A DNA stretch of 64,000 nt from Serpens sp964410065 (GTDB lineage Bacteria > Pseudomonadota > Gammaproteobacteria > Pseudomonadales > Pseudomonadaceae), in the NCBI GenBank assembly GCA_964410065.1, contig CAYPFO010000013.1, positions 1 to 64,000 of the forward strand, written 5' to 3'. Position 1 is the first letter of the stretch, and the number at the start of each line of letters is the position of its first letter. The position numbers and the translations under genes are program-made. The notes beneath the pieces were generated by a model, which saw nothing but the letters and a program-made list of their open reading frames with translations, made no database searches and was not told the origin of the DNA. This document shows positions 19,934 through 29,462 of the stretch, piece by piece.

Positions 19934-20689
19934 TCAGGTTGCTGTAATGAATTTCTGCACCGCCAGCGAGATGCTCACAATCACCAGCATCAAGGCAAAC
20001 AGGCGCTGCAGGACCCGACTGTTGAGCCGCTGCGCCAACAGATTGCCGACCAGCACACCGCTGGCACCACCGGCGGCCAGGCCGCCCAGCAAGAGCAGCG
20101 GCGGATGGGCATCGGTGAGGTAGAGCAGAAAGCCACCGCCGCTGACCAGCGCGATCACGGCCATGGACGTGGCCATGGCGCTGAGCAGCGATAACGGGGT
20201 AAACCACAGCAGAGCCGGGACGATGAGGAAGCCGCCGCCGACCCCCATCAGCCCGGACAGCACGCCCACGCCCAGGCCGATAAGCAGCAGCGCAGCGGGA
20301 CGGGTTTGTGTAACGGCTTGCTTCTCCAGGGCGGCTCCGCGCCACATGCGCCGGGCCGACCACAGCACCAGCACGCAGAAACCGACGATCAGTGCGTTTT
20401 CCGGTATATGGCGGCCCAGCCATTGGCCGATTGCATTGCCCGGCAGGCCGCAAATCGCCAGCAGCAACAGTGGACGCCAGGCCACCTGGCCGAGATAGGC
20501 ACGGGGAATGGCGCCGATCAGCGCGGACATGGCCACGGCGCCCAGGCTGACACCAATCGCATCGCGCAAGGGCAATTGCAGGCTGAGCAGCAGCGGTAGG
20601 GCTACCAGCGAGCCGCCCGCCCCGGTCAGCCCCAGCAGCAGGCCGAGGATCAGACCGATCCCCAAGCCTTCGATGATCAAGAATTCCAT
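19934..20689 (-). CDS. TauE/SafE-family sulfite/anion exporter
   Basis: A 251-aa membrane protein with about eight hydrophobic segments of the TauE/SafE (DUF81) family. The two internal repeats are visible as GLLLGLTGAGGSLVALPLLL (near residue 17) and GLMGVGGGFLIVPALLW (near residue 143). Members export sulfite, sulfoacetate or other organosulfur anions; the substrate here is unknown. The gene starts 9 nt after mnmC on the same strand and is probably read from the same transcript. Confidence 0.85.
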   Translation of the reverse strand: MEFLIIEGLGIGLILGLLLGLTGAGGSLVALPLLLSLQLPLRDAIGVSLGAVAMSALIGAIPRAYLGQVAWRPLLLLAICGLPGNAIGQWLGRHIPENALIVGFCVLVLWSARRMWRGAALEKQAVTQTRPAALLLIGLGVGVLSGLMGVGGGFLIVPALLWFTPLSLLSAMATSMAVIALVSGGGFLLYLTDAHPPLLLLGGLAAGGASGVLVGNLLAQRLNSRVLQRLFALMLVIVSISLAVQKFITAT

Positions 20690-20698
20690 AAAGTAGGC

Positions 20699-22660
20699 TC
20701 AGCCCTGGCCGCGAATCAGCTGGCGCAGCGCGAAGCGGTTGGGATGGCAGGCTTCGGCCACCGCGCGCGGCAGCGGCAGCGGCTCGTCTTCCAGCCAGGC
20801 GGCGAGCAGTTCTCCAGACAAGGGTACCGTGACCACACCCCGCGAGCCGTGGGCCAGGTTGAGGTAAAGACCGTCAAGCCAGGGGCAGGGCCGATCGGGC
20901 GTTTGCCGGGCATCCTTGCCGAGTGCGGCATAGGTCTGGGCAAATGCGGTGGCGTCGGCCAGCGGTCCCACCAGCGGCAGGTAGTCGGAACTGGTGCAGC
21001 GGTACGCGGCGCGCCCGTGCATCTGCGCAGGGTCGAGCATGTCGGCGTGCAAACGGTGGCCCAGATCCTTGGAAATCCCGCGCAGCAGCTCAAGATTGCT
21101 CTGGTGTTCTTCCGGTGTGACGCCTTGATGCTGGTTCTTCAGGTCGAAACTTGCGCCCAGGGTGTGTTCACCGCCGCGCGGCGGGGCCACATAACCGTCG
21201 GCGCACACCACGGTGCGCAGCTCCCGACTGGCGTCGGTGGCCGGCAGGCAACTGATCTGTCCGCGAATGCGCTTGAGCGGCAGGTCCGCAGTCTGGATAA
21301 AGGCCCTGGCATCGGCGGCGTTGGCCAGGACCAGTACCGGTGCCCTGGCCAGCACGCCATCTTTACCCAGCGCCTGCCATTCGCCTTCTTCGCGCTGCAG
21401 GCTCAAGGCGTCGCGATGGGTGAGCAACTGAATATTGGGGTGGCTGCTCAGCAGTCGGCACAGCGCGGGCGGATGGGCCCAGCCGGCTTCCGGGAAAAAC
21501 AACCCGCCGCTGGGCAGGGCGACGCCGGCCAGTCGTTCAGCGGCCGGTTGATCAACTACTTGCAGCAGGCTGGGCGGAAAAGCCGCCCCGAGCTGGGCCT
21601 GGCGCTCGGCTTCCTTGGCATTGAAGCCCAGTTGCAGCACACCGCAGGCATCCCAGTCGACGCCGCGTTCGAGGCGTTCAAGCAGGCGGCGGGTATGGCC
21701 GAATCCGCTGAGCACCAACTGCGAAAGCGCCGTGCCATGGGCGGACAGCTTCAGATAAAGCACGCCCTGGGGGTTGCCCGAGCCTTCCTGGGCAAGCTCG
21801 GCGTGGCGTTCCAGCACCGTTACCTGCCAGCCCCGTGCCGCCAGACTGGCGGCGCTCGCGCAGCCGGCCAGCCCGGCGCCGATCACCAGTGCGCGGCGTT
21901 CGCTCGGGCGCGGCGGATGCGCGAACCAGGGTTTGACTGCGTCCTGCGCCTGGCCCCGAAACGCCCCGGCGAGTATTTCCCATTTGTGGCCGAAGCCGGG
22001 CACCCTCGCCATGGCGAAACCGACCTCGTTGAGGCCGCGGCGTACCAGGCCCGCGCTGGTGAATGTGGCCAGAGTGGCACCCGGCGCGGACAGTCGCGCC
22101 ACTTGAGCGAACAGTTCGGGCGTCCACATCTGCGGATTCTTGGCGGGGGCGAAACCGTCCAGGAACCAGGCGTCGATGCGTGCATCGAGCTGCGGCAGGC
22201 AGTCCTGCACATCGCCAATCAGCAGAGTCAGCACCACTCGACCGCCGTCAAACAGCAGGCGCTGAAAACCCGGCTGGATGCCGACGTACTGAGCCAGCAA
22301 CTGGGCGCTGAAGGCTTGCAGTTCCGGCCACAGAGCCAGGGCGCGATCCAGATCGTCGCGAGTGAGCGGATACTTCTCGACACTGACGAAATGCAGGCGG
22401 GCAGTGCTCGGGGCATGCTGCTCGAAGGCCTGCCAGGTACAGAGGAAATTCAGCCCGGTACCAAAACCGGTTTCGCCAATCACCAGTCGCCCGTTCACCG
22501 GCAGCGCGGCAAAACGCTCGGGCAGGTGATTGTTGGCCAGGAACACGTAGCGGGTTTCCTCCATGCCATTGGCACGGGAGAAATAGACATCGCCGAACTG
22601 CCGCGACAGCGGTTGGCCGTGATTATCCCAATCGAGTTGGGCCTGGGAAGCGTCAGACAT
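20699..22660 (-). CDS. mnmC: Bifunctional tRNA mnm5s2U34 biosynthesis protein MnmC
   Basis: A 653-aa bifunctional enzyme that completes 5-methylaminomethyl-2-thiouridine at the wobble position of tRNA. The N-terminal SAM-dependent methyltransferase (MnmD) has GETGFGTGLNFL near residue 63. The C-terminal FAD-dependent oxidase has the dinucleotide motif VIGAGLAGCASAASLAARG near residue 262. Length is close to E. coli MnmC (668 aa). The start MSDASQAQLDWD was chosen by homology; the longer frame adds 24 unrelated residues. A roughly 660-codon antisense frame over this gene is a shadow. Confidence 0.94.
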   Translation of the reverse strand: MSDASQAQLDWDNHGQPLSRQFGDVYFSRANGMEETRYVFLANNHLPERFAALPVNGRLVIGETGFGTGLNFLCTWQAFEQHAPSTARLHFVSVEKYPLTRDDLDRALALWPELQAFSAQLLAQYVGIQPGFQRLLFDGGRVVLTLLIGDVQDCLPQLDARIDAWFLDGFAPAKNPQMWTPELFAQVARLSAPGATLATFTSAGLVRRGLNEVGFAMARVPGFGHKWEILAGAFRGQAQDAVKPWFAHPPRPSERRALVIGAGLAGCASAASLAARGWQVTVLERHAELAQEGSGNPQGVLYLKLSAHGTALSQLVLSGFGHTRRLLERLERGVDWDACGVLQLGFNAKEAERQAQLGAAFPPSLLQVVDQPAAERLAGVALPSGGLFFPEAGWAHPPALCRLLSSHPNIQLLTHRDALSLQREEGEWQALGKDGVLARAPVLVLANAADARAFIQTADLPLKRIRGQISCLPATDASRELRTVVCADGYVAPPRGGEHTLGASFDLKNQHQGVTPEEHQSNLELLRGISKDLGHRLHADMLDPAQMHGRAAYRCTSSDYLPLVGPLADATAFAQTYAALGKDARQTPDRPCPWLDGLYLNLAHGSRGVVTVPLSGELLAAWLEDEPLPLPRAVAEACHPNRFALRQLIRGQG

Positions 22661-22772
22661 GGCAAGCACCGGAAAATCGAGGCGCACAGTGTAACGCCCC
22701 GGCTGACATTCCGGCTTTGTTGACGGGATCACGTTCCGTTAATCTGATGCCCTGCAGTCAAGGAATACCCCC

Positions 22773-24260
22773 ATGTTTGAATCCGCCGAAATCGGCCACG
22801 CCATCGACAAGAAAACCTATGACGCCGCCGAGCCCGCCCTGCGTGAGGCATTGCTGGAAGCCCAGTACGAGTTGCGTCAGCAGGCACGCTTTCCGGTCAT
22901 CATTCTGATCAATGGCATCGAAGGCGCCGGCAAGGGCGAAACGGTAAGACTACTCAACGAGTGGATGGACCCGCGCCTGATCCGGGTGGAAACCTTCGAC
23001 ATCCAGACCGATGAAGAGCTGGCCCACCCGCCGGAGTGGCGTTACTGGCGGCAGTTGCCGGAAAAGGGCCGGACCGGGATCTTCTTTGGTAACTGGTACA
23101 GCCAGATGCTGCAAAGCCGGGTCAATGGACGGACCAAGGATGCCCAGCTGGATCAGTCCATCAACCGCGCCCTGCGCCTGGAGCGCATGTTGTGCGACGA
23201 AGGCGCGCTGATCTTCAAGTTCTGGTTCCACCTGTCCAAGGATCAGATGCAGGCTCGCCTGAAAAGCCTGGCCGATGACCCCCTGCATTATTGGCGTCTC
23301 AGCCCGCTGGATTGGCAGCAGACGAAGACCTATGACCGTTTCGTTCACCATGGCGAGCGGATTCTGCGCCGCAGCAGTCGCGATTACGCGCCCTGGTATG
23401 TGGTTGAGGGCGTGGACCCTTACTATCGCAGCCTGACCACCGGGCGCATCCTGCTCCAGGGGCTGCAGGCGGCGCTGCAGTCGGGCCGTGGCGCTACGCC
23501 GGCGCCCCATGCCGCGCCCCTGGTGGCCAATCTGAACAATCGCAGCCTGTTGAGCAGCCTGGATCTGACCCAGGCGCTGAGCAAGGATCAGTACCAGGCT
23601 CAACTGGCGACCGAGCAGGCCCGGCTGGCGCACTTGGTGCGCGACAAGCGCATGCGCCGCCATGCGCTGGTTGCGGTCTTCGAGGGTAACGATGCCGCTG
23701 GCAAGGGCGGCGCCATCCGCCGCGTGACCGGCGCGCTCGATCCGCGTCAGTACCGAACCGTGCCGATTGCTGCGCCCAGCGATGAAGAGCTCGCCCAGCC
23801 GTACCTGTGGCGCTTTTGGCGGCATGTTCCGGCGCGCGGCAAATTCACCATCTTCGACCGCTCCTGGTATGGCCGGGTGCTGGTCGAGCGGGTCGAGGGC
23901 TTTTGCGCGCAAGCCGACTGGCTGCGTGCCTATGGCGAGATCAACGACTTCGAGGAAAGCCTGGTCGAGCACGGTGTGGTACTGGTGAAGTTCTGGCTGT
24001 CGATCGACAAGGACACCCAGTACCAGCGCTTCAAGGAACGTGAGGCCACGCCATTCAAGCGCTTCAAGATCACCGAGGAAGACTGGCGCAACCGCGAACA
24101 GTGGGACGCCTATGTCGAGGCGGTGGAGGACATGGTTGACCGCACCAGCACGGAAATCGCCCCCTGGACGCTTGTGGAAGCCAACGACAAGCGTTTTGCC
24201 CGAGTGAAAGTGCTGCGCACGATCAACGACGCGCTGGAAGCTGCCTTCAACAAAAAATAG
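22773..24260 (+). CDS. pap: Polyphosphate:AMP phosphotransferase (two-domain PPK2)
   Basis: A 495-aa class II PPK2 enzyme that phosphorylates AMP to ADP with polyphosphate. It contains two fused PPK2 domains: the first has a Walker A-like NGIEGAGKGE at about residues 47-56, the second FEGNDAAGKGG near residue 305. Lid/Walker B segments (FGNWYSQ and FDRSWYGRVLVERVEGF) follow in each. The double-domain layout is that of Acinetobacter PAP and P. aeruginosa PA3455. It stands alone, divergent from mnmC. Confidence 0.93.
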   Translation: MFESAEIGHAIDKKTYDAAEPALREALLEAQYELRQQARFPVIILINGIEGAGKGETVRLLNEWMDPRLIRVETFDIQTDEELAHPPEWRYWRQLPEKGRTGIFFGNWYSQMLQSRVNGRTKDAQLDQSINRALRLERMLCDEGALIFKFWFHLSKDQMQARLKSLADDPLHYWRLSPLDWQQTKTYDRFVHHGERILRRSSRDYAPWYVVEGVDPYYRSLTTGRILLQGLQAALQSGRGATPAPHAAPLVANLNNRSLLSSLDLTQALSKDQYQAQLATEQARLAHLVRDKRMRRHALVAVFEGNDAAGKGGAIRRVTGALDPRQYRTVPIAAPSDEELAQPYLWRFWRHVPARGKFTIFDRSWYGRVLVERVEGFCAQADWLRAYGEINDFEESLVEHGVVLVKFWLSIDKDTQYQRFKEREATPFKRFKITEEDWRNREQWDAYVEAVEDMVDRTSTEIAPWTLVEANDKRFARVKVLRTINDALEAAFNKK

Positions 24261-24284
24261 GCAGCCTCATCTGATAAACGAGCG

Positions 24285-24644
24285 CTACTCGCGACTGTCC
24301 AGCACGGTCTTCAGGTCGTCATAGCCGCCGGCATTGAACACCTGGCGATACCCCAGTCCGGTGAGGGTGTCCTGGGCACTGGATGAGCGGCTGCCGCTGC
24401 GGCAATAGAGGACGATGGGGCTGTCCTTGTCCGGAGCCACGTCCGCGATCTGGGCGGCGATGCGGCTATGTACGATATGCCGGGCGTCGGGCAGCGCACC
24501 GGCGGCGTGTTCGGCGTCGCTGCGGACATCGATCAAGACCGCACCGGGTTGCTCCAGTGCCTGCAAGGCGGAGTGCTGGTCAACCTCGGCGGACAGCGCC
24601 GGCAGGCTGAAGACGAGGGTGGCGGCAAACAGGAAAGGGCGCAT
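24285..24644 (-). CDS. Periplasmic rhodanese-like sulfurtransferase (PspE-like)
   Basis: A 119-aa single-domain rhodanese with a cleavable signal peptide (MRPFLFAATLVFSLPALSA). The persulfide-forming cysteine is C81 in the loop CRSGSRS. Small secreted rhodaneses such as PspE transfer sulfane sulfur in the periplasm; the physiological acceptor is unknown. The start was placed at the ATG giving a complete signal peptide. It is convergent with pap and divergent from the AEC transporter gene. Confidence 0.85.
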   Translation of the reverse strand: MRPFLFAATLVFSLPALSAEVDQHSALQALEQPGAVLIDVRSDAEHAAGALPDARHIVHSRIAAQIADVAPDKDSPIVLYCRSGSRSSSAQDTLTGLGYRQVFNAGGYDDLKTVLDSRE

Positions 24645-24730
24645 GGTAGAGGGCTCCGTTTGAGTTTCACCAAGGCTTGAGGATACGCCGGCGTGATAGC
24701 ATCGCACGGTTTTTTCGGGTGGAGATCGTC

Positions 24731-25612
24731 ATGCTGGCCGAGTTGTTCGCCATTCTGGCACCGGTGCTGATTGCGGCGGGTATCGGCTATGGCTGGGCGC
24801 GCAGCGGTCAGGCGTTTCCGACTGCATTTATCGCTCAGCTGACGCTGAATGTGGGCACGCCCTGCTTGGTCCTCTCCGCGCTGACGCGCACCCGTGTGGA
24901 GCCGCAGGCATTTGCAGAAATGGTGCTCGGTTGCGTGCTGGTCACCGTGTTGATGGGCGCGGTCGGCTGGCTGGCCAGCCGCTTTTGGCGTCAGGACTGG
25001 CGGGTACTGGTGCCGGCCTTCCTGTTCTCCAATACCGGCAACCTGGGCCTGCCGATCAGCCTGTACGCTTTCGGGGAACAGGGTCTGGCGCTGGCTGTGG
25101 TGTTTTTCATGGTGCTGTGCGTCAGCCAGTTCAGCCTCGGCGCGTTGCTGGCCGGCGAACGTTCGCCGCGCAAGCTGCTGCTTAACCCGACCATGCTCAG
25201 CGTGACGCTGGCGCTGGTTGTGGTGATCTTCCAAGTGCCGTTGCCGCGCTGGCTGGACAACACGCTGGGACTGATGGCTGGCATGACCATTCCGCTGATG
25301 TTGCTCACCCTGGGCGTGTCGCTGGCCTCGATCCGCGTGCGGCATTTGGGCAACGGTATGCTGCAGGGCGGCCTGCGGGTGTGCAGCGGCGCGGCGCTGG
25401 CCTGGCTGGTGGGCACCTGGCTGGAGCTGCCGCCGTTGACCTTGAACGTGATGATCCTGCAGTCGGCCATGCCGGTGGCCGTGTTCAATTACCTGTTCGC
25501 GGTGCGCGCCAATCGGGCGCCGGAAGAGGTGGCGAGCCTGGTGCTCTGTTCGACGCTGTTGGCGTTTCTGTTCCTGCCGCTGTTACTGGCCTGGTTGCTG
25601 CCAGTCAACTGA
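24731..25612 (+). CDS. AEC-family (auxin efflux carrier-like) transporter
   Basis: A 293-aa inner-membrane protein with about ten hydrophobic helices arranged as two inverted halves, typical of the AEC family. Family features include the N-terminal LLAELFAILAPVLIAAGIGYGWARSG pattern and the conserved FSNTGNLGLPISLYAFGEQG around residues 98-117. Bacterial members move malate, malonate or other small organic acids; the substrate cannot be told. Its 3' end overlaps by 8 nt the end of a 32-aa antisense-strand gene. Confidence 0.85.
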   Translation: MLAELFAILAPVLIAAGIGYGWARSGQAFPTAFIAQLTLNVGTPCLVLSALTRTRVEPQAFAEMVLGCVLVTVLMGAVGWLASRFWRQDWRVLVPAFLFSNTGNLGLPISLYAFGEQGLALAVVFFMVLCVSQFSLGALLAGERSPRKLLLNPTMLSVTLALVVVIFQVPLPRWLDNTLGLMAGMTIPLMLLTLGVSLASIRVRHLGNGMLQGGLRVCSGAALAWLVGTWLELPPLTLNVMILQSAMPVAVFNYLFAVRANRAPEEVASLVLCSTLLAFLFLPLLLAWLLPVN

Positions 25613-25703
25613 CCAAATGAGGCAGGTTGGGCAGAATCAGTACCAAGGCGACCGCACACACGATCCAGCCGGCCTGGCGTATTTTCTTCGGCTCTTTGTG
25701 CAT
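25605..25703 (-). CDS. Predicted 32-aa single-pass membrane peptide
   Basis: A very short frame encoding MHKEPKKIRQ followed by a hydrophobic helix (AGWIVCAVALVLILPNLPHL). The positive N-terminus would orient the helix N-in. An AAGGA ribosome-binding sequence lies about 8 nt before the ATG. Its last 8 nt overlap the end of the AEC transporter gene on the other strand. No family is recognised. Support is the basic-hydrophobic pattern and the ribosome-binding site only. Confidence 0.5.
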   Translation of the reverse strand: MHKEPKKIRQAGWIVCAVALVLILPNLPHLVS

Positions 25704-26007
25704 GGTTTTATTCCTTCTTTTTGTTGTTGGGCTTCGCAGGGCCTTGTTGATTGACTCTATCTTGGCCCCCGCGTTCTGTTAGATCCCTTGGTTCTCAGTC
25801 CAGAGCCTGCGCAGAGCGCAGGCTTCTCAGCCTTCGTAAAGGCTTGCGACAGACGTGTTGTCCGGCCAGCCGCCACGCTGCGCCATTCGTCTGAGCGCAG
25901 GCGTCAACGCAGCTGAGCGTATCGGTCATTGCCGACTGTTTTGCCCGGTCTAAGGTAACAGGCGAACCGGAATTCCGGATGCCAGAACAATGACAAGAGA
26001 CCAGGCC
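25704..26007. other. Gene-free region before the beta-oxidation operon
   Basis: About 300 bp presumed to hold the promoters of the small membrane peptide (minus) and of the thiolase operon (plus). A 12-bp palindrome, CCGGAATTCCGG at 25967-25978, lies about 30 bp before the thiolase start. It does not match the PsrA/FadR-type operators I know. No RNA gene or hairpin with a T-run is visible. Confidence 0.5.
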
Positions 26008-27213
26008 ATGAGCGAAGCATTGATATTCGACGCGGTGCGTACGCCGCGCGGCAAAGGCAAACAGGACGGCGCGCTGCACAGCGTCAAACCGGTCAATCTG
26101 ATTGCCGGGCTGCTGCGGGCCATGGAGCAGCGCAACCGGTTGGATACCGCCCAGGTGGACGACCTGGTGCTGGGTTGCGTGACCCCGGTGGGCGATCAGG
26201 GCGCCGATATCGCCAAGACGGCGGCCTTGGTGGCCGGCTGGGATGAGCAAGTCGCGGGCATGCAGCTCAACCGCTTTTGCGCCTCGGGACTGGAGGCGGT
26301 CAACCTCGGTGCGATGAAAGTGCGCTCCGGCTTCGAGGACCTGGTGGTGGTCGGCGGCGTGGAGTCCATGTCCCGTGTGCCCATGGGCTCGGACGGCGGT
26401 GCCTGGGCACTTGACCCGGAAACCAACCTGAGCACGCACTTCGTGCCGCAGGGCATCGGCGCCGATCTGATCGCCACCCTGGAGGGCTTCTCCCGTCAGG
26501 ACGTCGATGCCTTCGCCTTGCGCTCCCAGCAGAAAGCCGCGTTGGCGCGTGCCGAAGGGCTGTTCGCCAAATCCCTGGTGCCAGTGGTCGACCAGAATGG
26601 CGTGGTGCTGCTCGACCATGACGAGTTCATTCGTCCGCAAACCACCCTGGAAGGCCTCGGCGCCCTCAAGTCGAGCTTCGAGATGATGGGCTCGCTGGGC
26701 TTCGATGCCACGGCGCTGCGCAAGTACAGCCAGGTCGAGCGCATCAACCACGTGCATACGCCGGGCAATAGCTCGGGCATCGTCGATGGCGCCGCGTTGA
26801 TGCTCATCGGCTCGGCGGCCAAGGGCCGTGAGCTGGGTCTGACGCCGCGCGGGCGCATTGTCGCCACGGCGGTCACCGGCAGCGACCCGACCATCATGCT
26901 CACCGGCCCGGGGCCGGCCACCCGCAAGGCGCTGGCCAAGGCTGGGCTGTCGGTGGGCGATATCGACCTGTTCGAAGTCAACGAAGCCTTTGCCTCAGTG
27001 GTGATGAAGTTCATGAAGGACATGGGCGTGCCGGAGGACAAGGTCAACGTCAATGGCGGCGCCATTGCCATGGGCCACCCGCTGGGCGCCACCGGCTGCA
27101 TGATCCTCGGCACCCTGCTCGACGAGTTGGAGCGGCGCAATCAGCGCTACGGCCTGGCCACCCTGTGTGTGGGCGGCGGCATGGGCATCGCAACCATCAT
27201 CGAACGACTGTGA
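26008..27213 (+). CDS. Acetyl-CoA C-acyltransferase (thiolase)
   Basis: A 401-aa thiolase that cleaves 3-ketoacyl-CoA with CoA in beta-oxidation. The acyl-accepting cysteine is C91 in NRFCASGLEAVN, the C-terminal GHPLGATG motif is near residue 354, and the second catalytic cysteine is in CVGGGMG near residue 388. It pairs with the downstream multifunctional dehydrogenase/hydratase gene, 16 nt away; the same pair occurs in P. aeruginosa as PA1736-PA1737. The ATG at 26008 gives the conserved start SEALIFDAVRTPRGKG. Confidence 0.92.
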   Translation: MSEALIFDAVRTPRGKGKQDGALHSVKPVNLIAGLLRAMEQRNRLDTAQVDDLVLGCVTPVGDQGADIAKTAALVAGWDEQVAGMQLNRFCASGLEAVNLGAMKVRSGFEDLVVVGGVESMSRVPMGSDGGAWALDPETNLSTHFVPQGIGADLIATLEGFSRQDVDAFALRSQQKAALARAEGLFAKSLVPVVDQNGVVLLDHDEFIRPQTTLEGLGALKSSFEMMGSLGFDATALRKYSQVERINHVHTPGNSSGIVDGAALMLIGSAAKGRELGLTPRGRIVATAVTGSDPTIMLTGPGPATRKALAKAGLSVGDIDLFEVNEAFASVVMKFMKDMGVPEDKVNVNGGAIAMGHPLGATGCMILGTLLDELERRNQRYGLATLCVGGGMGIATIIERL

Positions 27214-27229
27214 GGCGGAGAGAAGAACA

Positions 27230-29374
27230 ATGACTGACGCCATTCGCTACGAAAAAGGCCCGGACAACATCGTCGTCCTGACCCTGGATATGCCGGGCCA
27301 GAGCGCCAACACCATGAACGCCACCTACCGTGAGGCGATGGGCCGCACGGTGACCCGCCTGGAAGCGGAAAAAGATGAGATTGCCGGCGTGATCCTGACC
27401 TCGGCGAAAAAGACCTTCTTCGCCGGCGGCGATCTCAATGAGCTGATCCAGGTCACCCGCGATGACGCGCCAGCGTTTTACCAGATGGTGCTGAACATCA
27501 AGAGCCAGCTACGGCGGCTGGAAACCCTGGGCAAGCCGGTGGTCGCCGCAATCAATGGCGCAGCGCTGGGCGGCGGCTGGGAAATCTGCCTGGCCTGCCA
27601 TCACCGCATCGCCCTGGACGATGCGCGTATCCAGCTTGGGCTGCCGGAAGTGACCCTCGGCCTGCTGCCGGGCGGCGGCGGTATCGTGCGCAGCGTGCGC
27701 TTGCTGGGCATCGAGAAGGCGCTGCCGTATCTGGCTGAAGGCAAGAAGCTGCGCCCACAGGAAGCGCTCAAGGCCGGGCTGCTGCATGAGCTGGCGGCCA
27801 CGCCTGACGAGTTGCTGGCCAAGGCGCGGCAATGGATTCTGGCCAATCCCGCCGCCGTGCAGCTGTGGGACGTGAAGGGTTACAAGATTCCCGGCGGCAC
27901 CCCCTCCACGCCTGCCGTGGCGCAGATGCTGGCCATCGCGCCCAGCGTGTTGCGTGACAAGACCAAGGGCTGTTTCCCGGCGCCGGAGAAGATCCTCTGC
28001 GCGGCGGTGGAAGGCGCCCAGGTGAATTTCGAGACCGCGCAGCTGATTGAGGCGCGCTACTTCACCGAGCTGGTCATCGGGCAGGTGGCAAAGAACATGA
28101 TCGGCACCTTCTGGTTCCAGCTCAATGAGATCAACGCCGGTCGCTCGCGTCCGCAGGGTTTCCCCACCTATGCAACGCAAAAGGTCGGTGTGCTCGGCGC
28201 TGGCATGATGGGCGCCGGCATTGCTTATGTGTCGGCCATGGCCGGCATCGAGGTGGTGCTCAAGGATGTCTCGCTGGAGTCGGCCGAGAAAGGCAAGGCC
28301 TATTCGACCGCCCTGCTGGATAAGAAGGTGTCTCGTGGCCAACTGAGCGCAGAAAAGCGCGACGCCATCCTCTCGCGCATCACCCCGAGCGTCGACGATG
28401 CTGATTTCGCCGAGTGCGACCTGATCATCGAAGCGGTCTTCGAGGATCGTGCGCTGAAAGGTAAAGTGACCGCCGCCGCTGAAGCCTGCGCGCTGCCGGA
28501 GGCGTTGATTGCTTCCAATACCTCAACCTTGCCGATCACCGGCCTGGCCCGCGCCGTGCAGCATCCGGAAAAATTCATCGGCCTGCATTTCTTCAGCCCG
28601 GTGGACAAGATGCCGCTGGTGGAAATCATCCGCGGCGAGCAGACCGGTGACGAAGCCCTGGCGCGGGCCTTCGACTACGTACTGCAGATCAACAAGACGC
28701 CGATTGTCGTCCATGACAGCCGCGGCTTCTTCACCTCGCGCGTGTTCGGTACGTTCACCAATGAAGGCATCGCCATGCTCGGCGAGGGCGTGTCGGCGGC
28801 GATGATCGAGAACCAGGCCCGTCAGGCGGGCATGCCGGTCGGTCCGCTGGCGATCTCTGATGAAGTGTCGATGAGCCTGATGGAGCATATTCGCCGGCAG
28901 GCAGTCAGTGACCTGGCTGCCGAAGGCAAGACGGCTCCCGAGCACCCGGCATTCGCGGTGATCGACTTGATGCTCAACGAGTACCAGCGTCCCGGCAAGG
29001 CGGCCGGTGGCGGATTTTACGACTACCCACAAGGGGGCAAGAAACATCTGTGGCCCGAGCTCAAGGCGCGCTTCGAAAAAGCCGGGGCACAGATCTCACC
29101 CCAGGATGTGCGCGATCGTCTGCTGTTCATCCAGGCCATAGAGACCGTGCGTTGTGTGGAGGAGGGCGTATTGCGCTCCACCGCCGACGCCAACATCGGT
29201 TCGGTGTTCGGCATCGGTTTTGCGGCCTGGAGCGGTGGTGCCTTGCAGTTCATCAACCAGTACGGCCTGGCCGACTTCATCGCCCGTGCTCAGTACCTGA
29301 CGGAGCAGTACGGCGAACGTTTCTCGCCGCCGGCGTTGCTGCTGGAGAAGGCGGCGCGAGGGGAAACGTTTTAG
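27230..29374 (+). CDS. Multifunctional 3-hydroxyacyl-CoA dehydrogenase / enoyl-CoA hydratase
   Basis: A 714-aa FadB/FadJ-like beta-oxidation enzyme. The N-terminal crotonase half has the oxyanion-hole segments KKTFFAGGDLNELI (near residue 62) and NGAALGGGWEICLACHHRI (near residue 110). The C-terminal NAD-dependent dehydrogenase half has GVLGAGMMGAGIAYVSA near residue 322 and the catalytic region FIGLHFFSPVDKMPLVEII near residue 450. It follows the thiolase gene after 16 nt with a GGCGGAGAG ribosome-binding sequence. A fatty-acid regulator site was not identified. Confidence 0.93.
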   Translation: MTDAIRYEKGPDNIVVLTLDMPGQSANTMNATYREAMGRTVTRLEAEKDEIAGVILTSAKKTFFAGGDLNELIQVTRDDAPAFYQMVLNIKSQLRRLETLGKPVVAAINGAALGGGWEICLACHHRIALDDARIQLGLPEVTLGLLPGGGGIVRSVRLLGIEKALPYLAEGKKLRPQEALKAGLLHELAATPDELLAKARQWILANPAAVQLWDVKGYKIPGGTPSTPAVAQMLAIAPSVLRDKTKGCFPAPEKILCAAVEGAQVNFETAQLIEARYFTELVIGQVAKNMIGTFWFQLNEINAGRSRPQGFPTYATQKVGVLGAGMMGAGIAYVSAMAGIEVVLKDVSLESAEKGKAYSTALLDKKVSRGQLSAEKRDAILSRITPSVDDADFAECDLIIEAVFEDRALKGKVTAAAEACALPEALIASNTSTLPITGLARAVQHPEKFIGLHFFSPVDKMPLVEIIRGEQTGDEALARAFDYVLQINKTPIVVHDSRGFFTSRVFGTFTNEGIAMLGEGVSAAMIENQARQAGMPVGPLAISDEVSMSLMEHIRRQAVSDLAAEGKTAPEHPAFAVIDLMLNEYQRPGKAAGGGFYDYPQGGKKHLWPELKARFEKAGAQISPQDVRDRLLFIQAIETVRCVEEGVLRSTADANIGSVFGIGFAAWSGGALQFINQYGLADFIARAQYLTEQYGERFSPPALLLEKAARGETF

Positions 29375-29388
29375 TGCAGGACCTCGCG

Positions 29389-29448
29389 GGTGCCGACAGT
29401 GTGTCGGCATCCGCGGTGCTGGTTTGCCGATGTGAAATCGGCCCCTAC
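29389..29448. repeat. REPIN-like inverted pair
   Basis: Two short palindromes face each other just after the fatty-acid operon: gtgccgacagtgtgtcggca (from 29389) and gccgatgtgaaatcggcccc (from 29425). The second matches the unit at 5134 (gccgatgtgaattcggcccc) in all but one position. The pair lies between convergent genes, a usual place for REP elements. Confidence 0.6.
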
Positions 29449-29462
29449 ATGATGGCTGTCGC

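Noticed and set aside
20744..22723. A 659-codon open frame antisense to mnmC
   Set aside because: It mirrors mnmC codon bias in GC-rich DNA, has low-complexity Gly/Gln/Arg composition and no recognisable domain.
25967..25978. CCGGAATTCCGG palindrome as a fatty-acid regulator operator
   Set aside because: It does not resemble PsrA or FadR sites known to me; a 12-bp palindrome of this composition can occur by chance.
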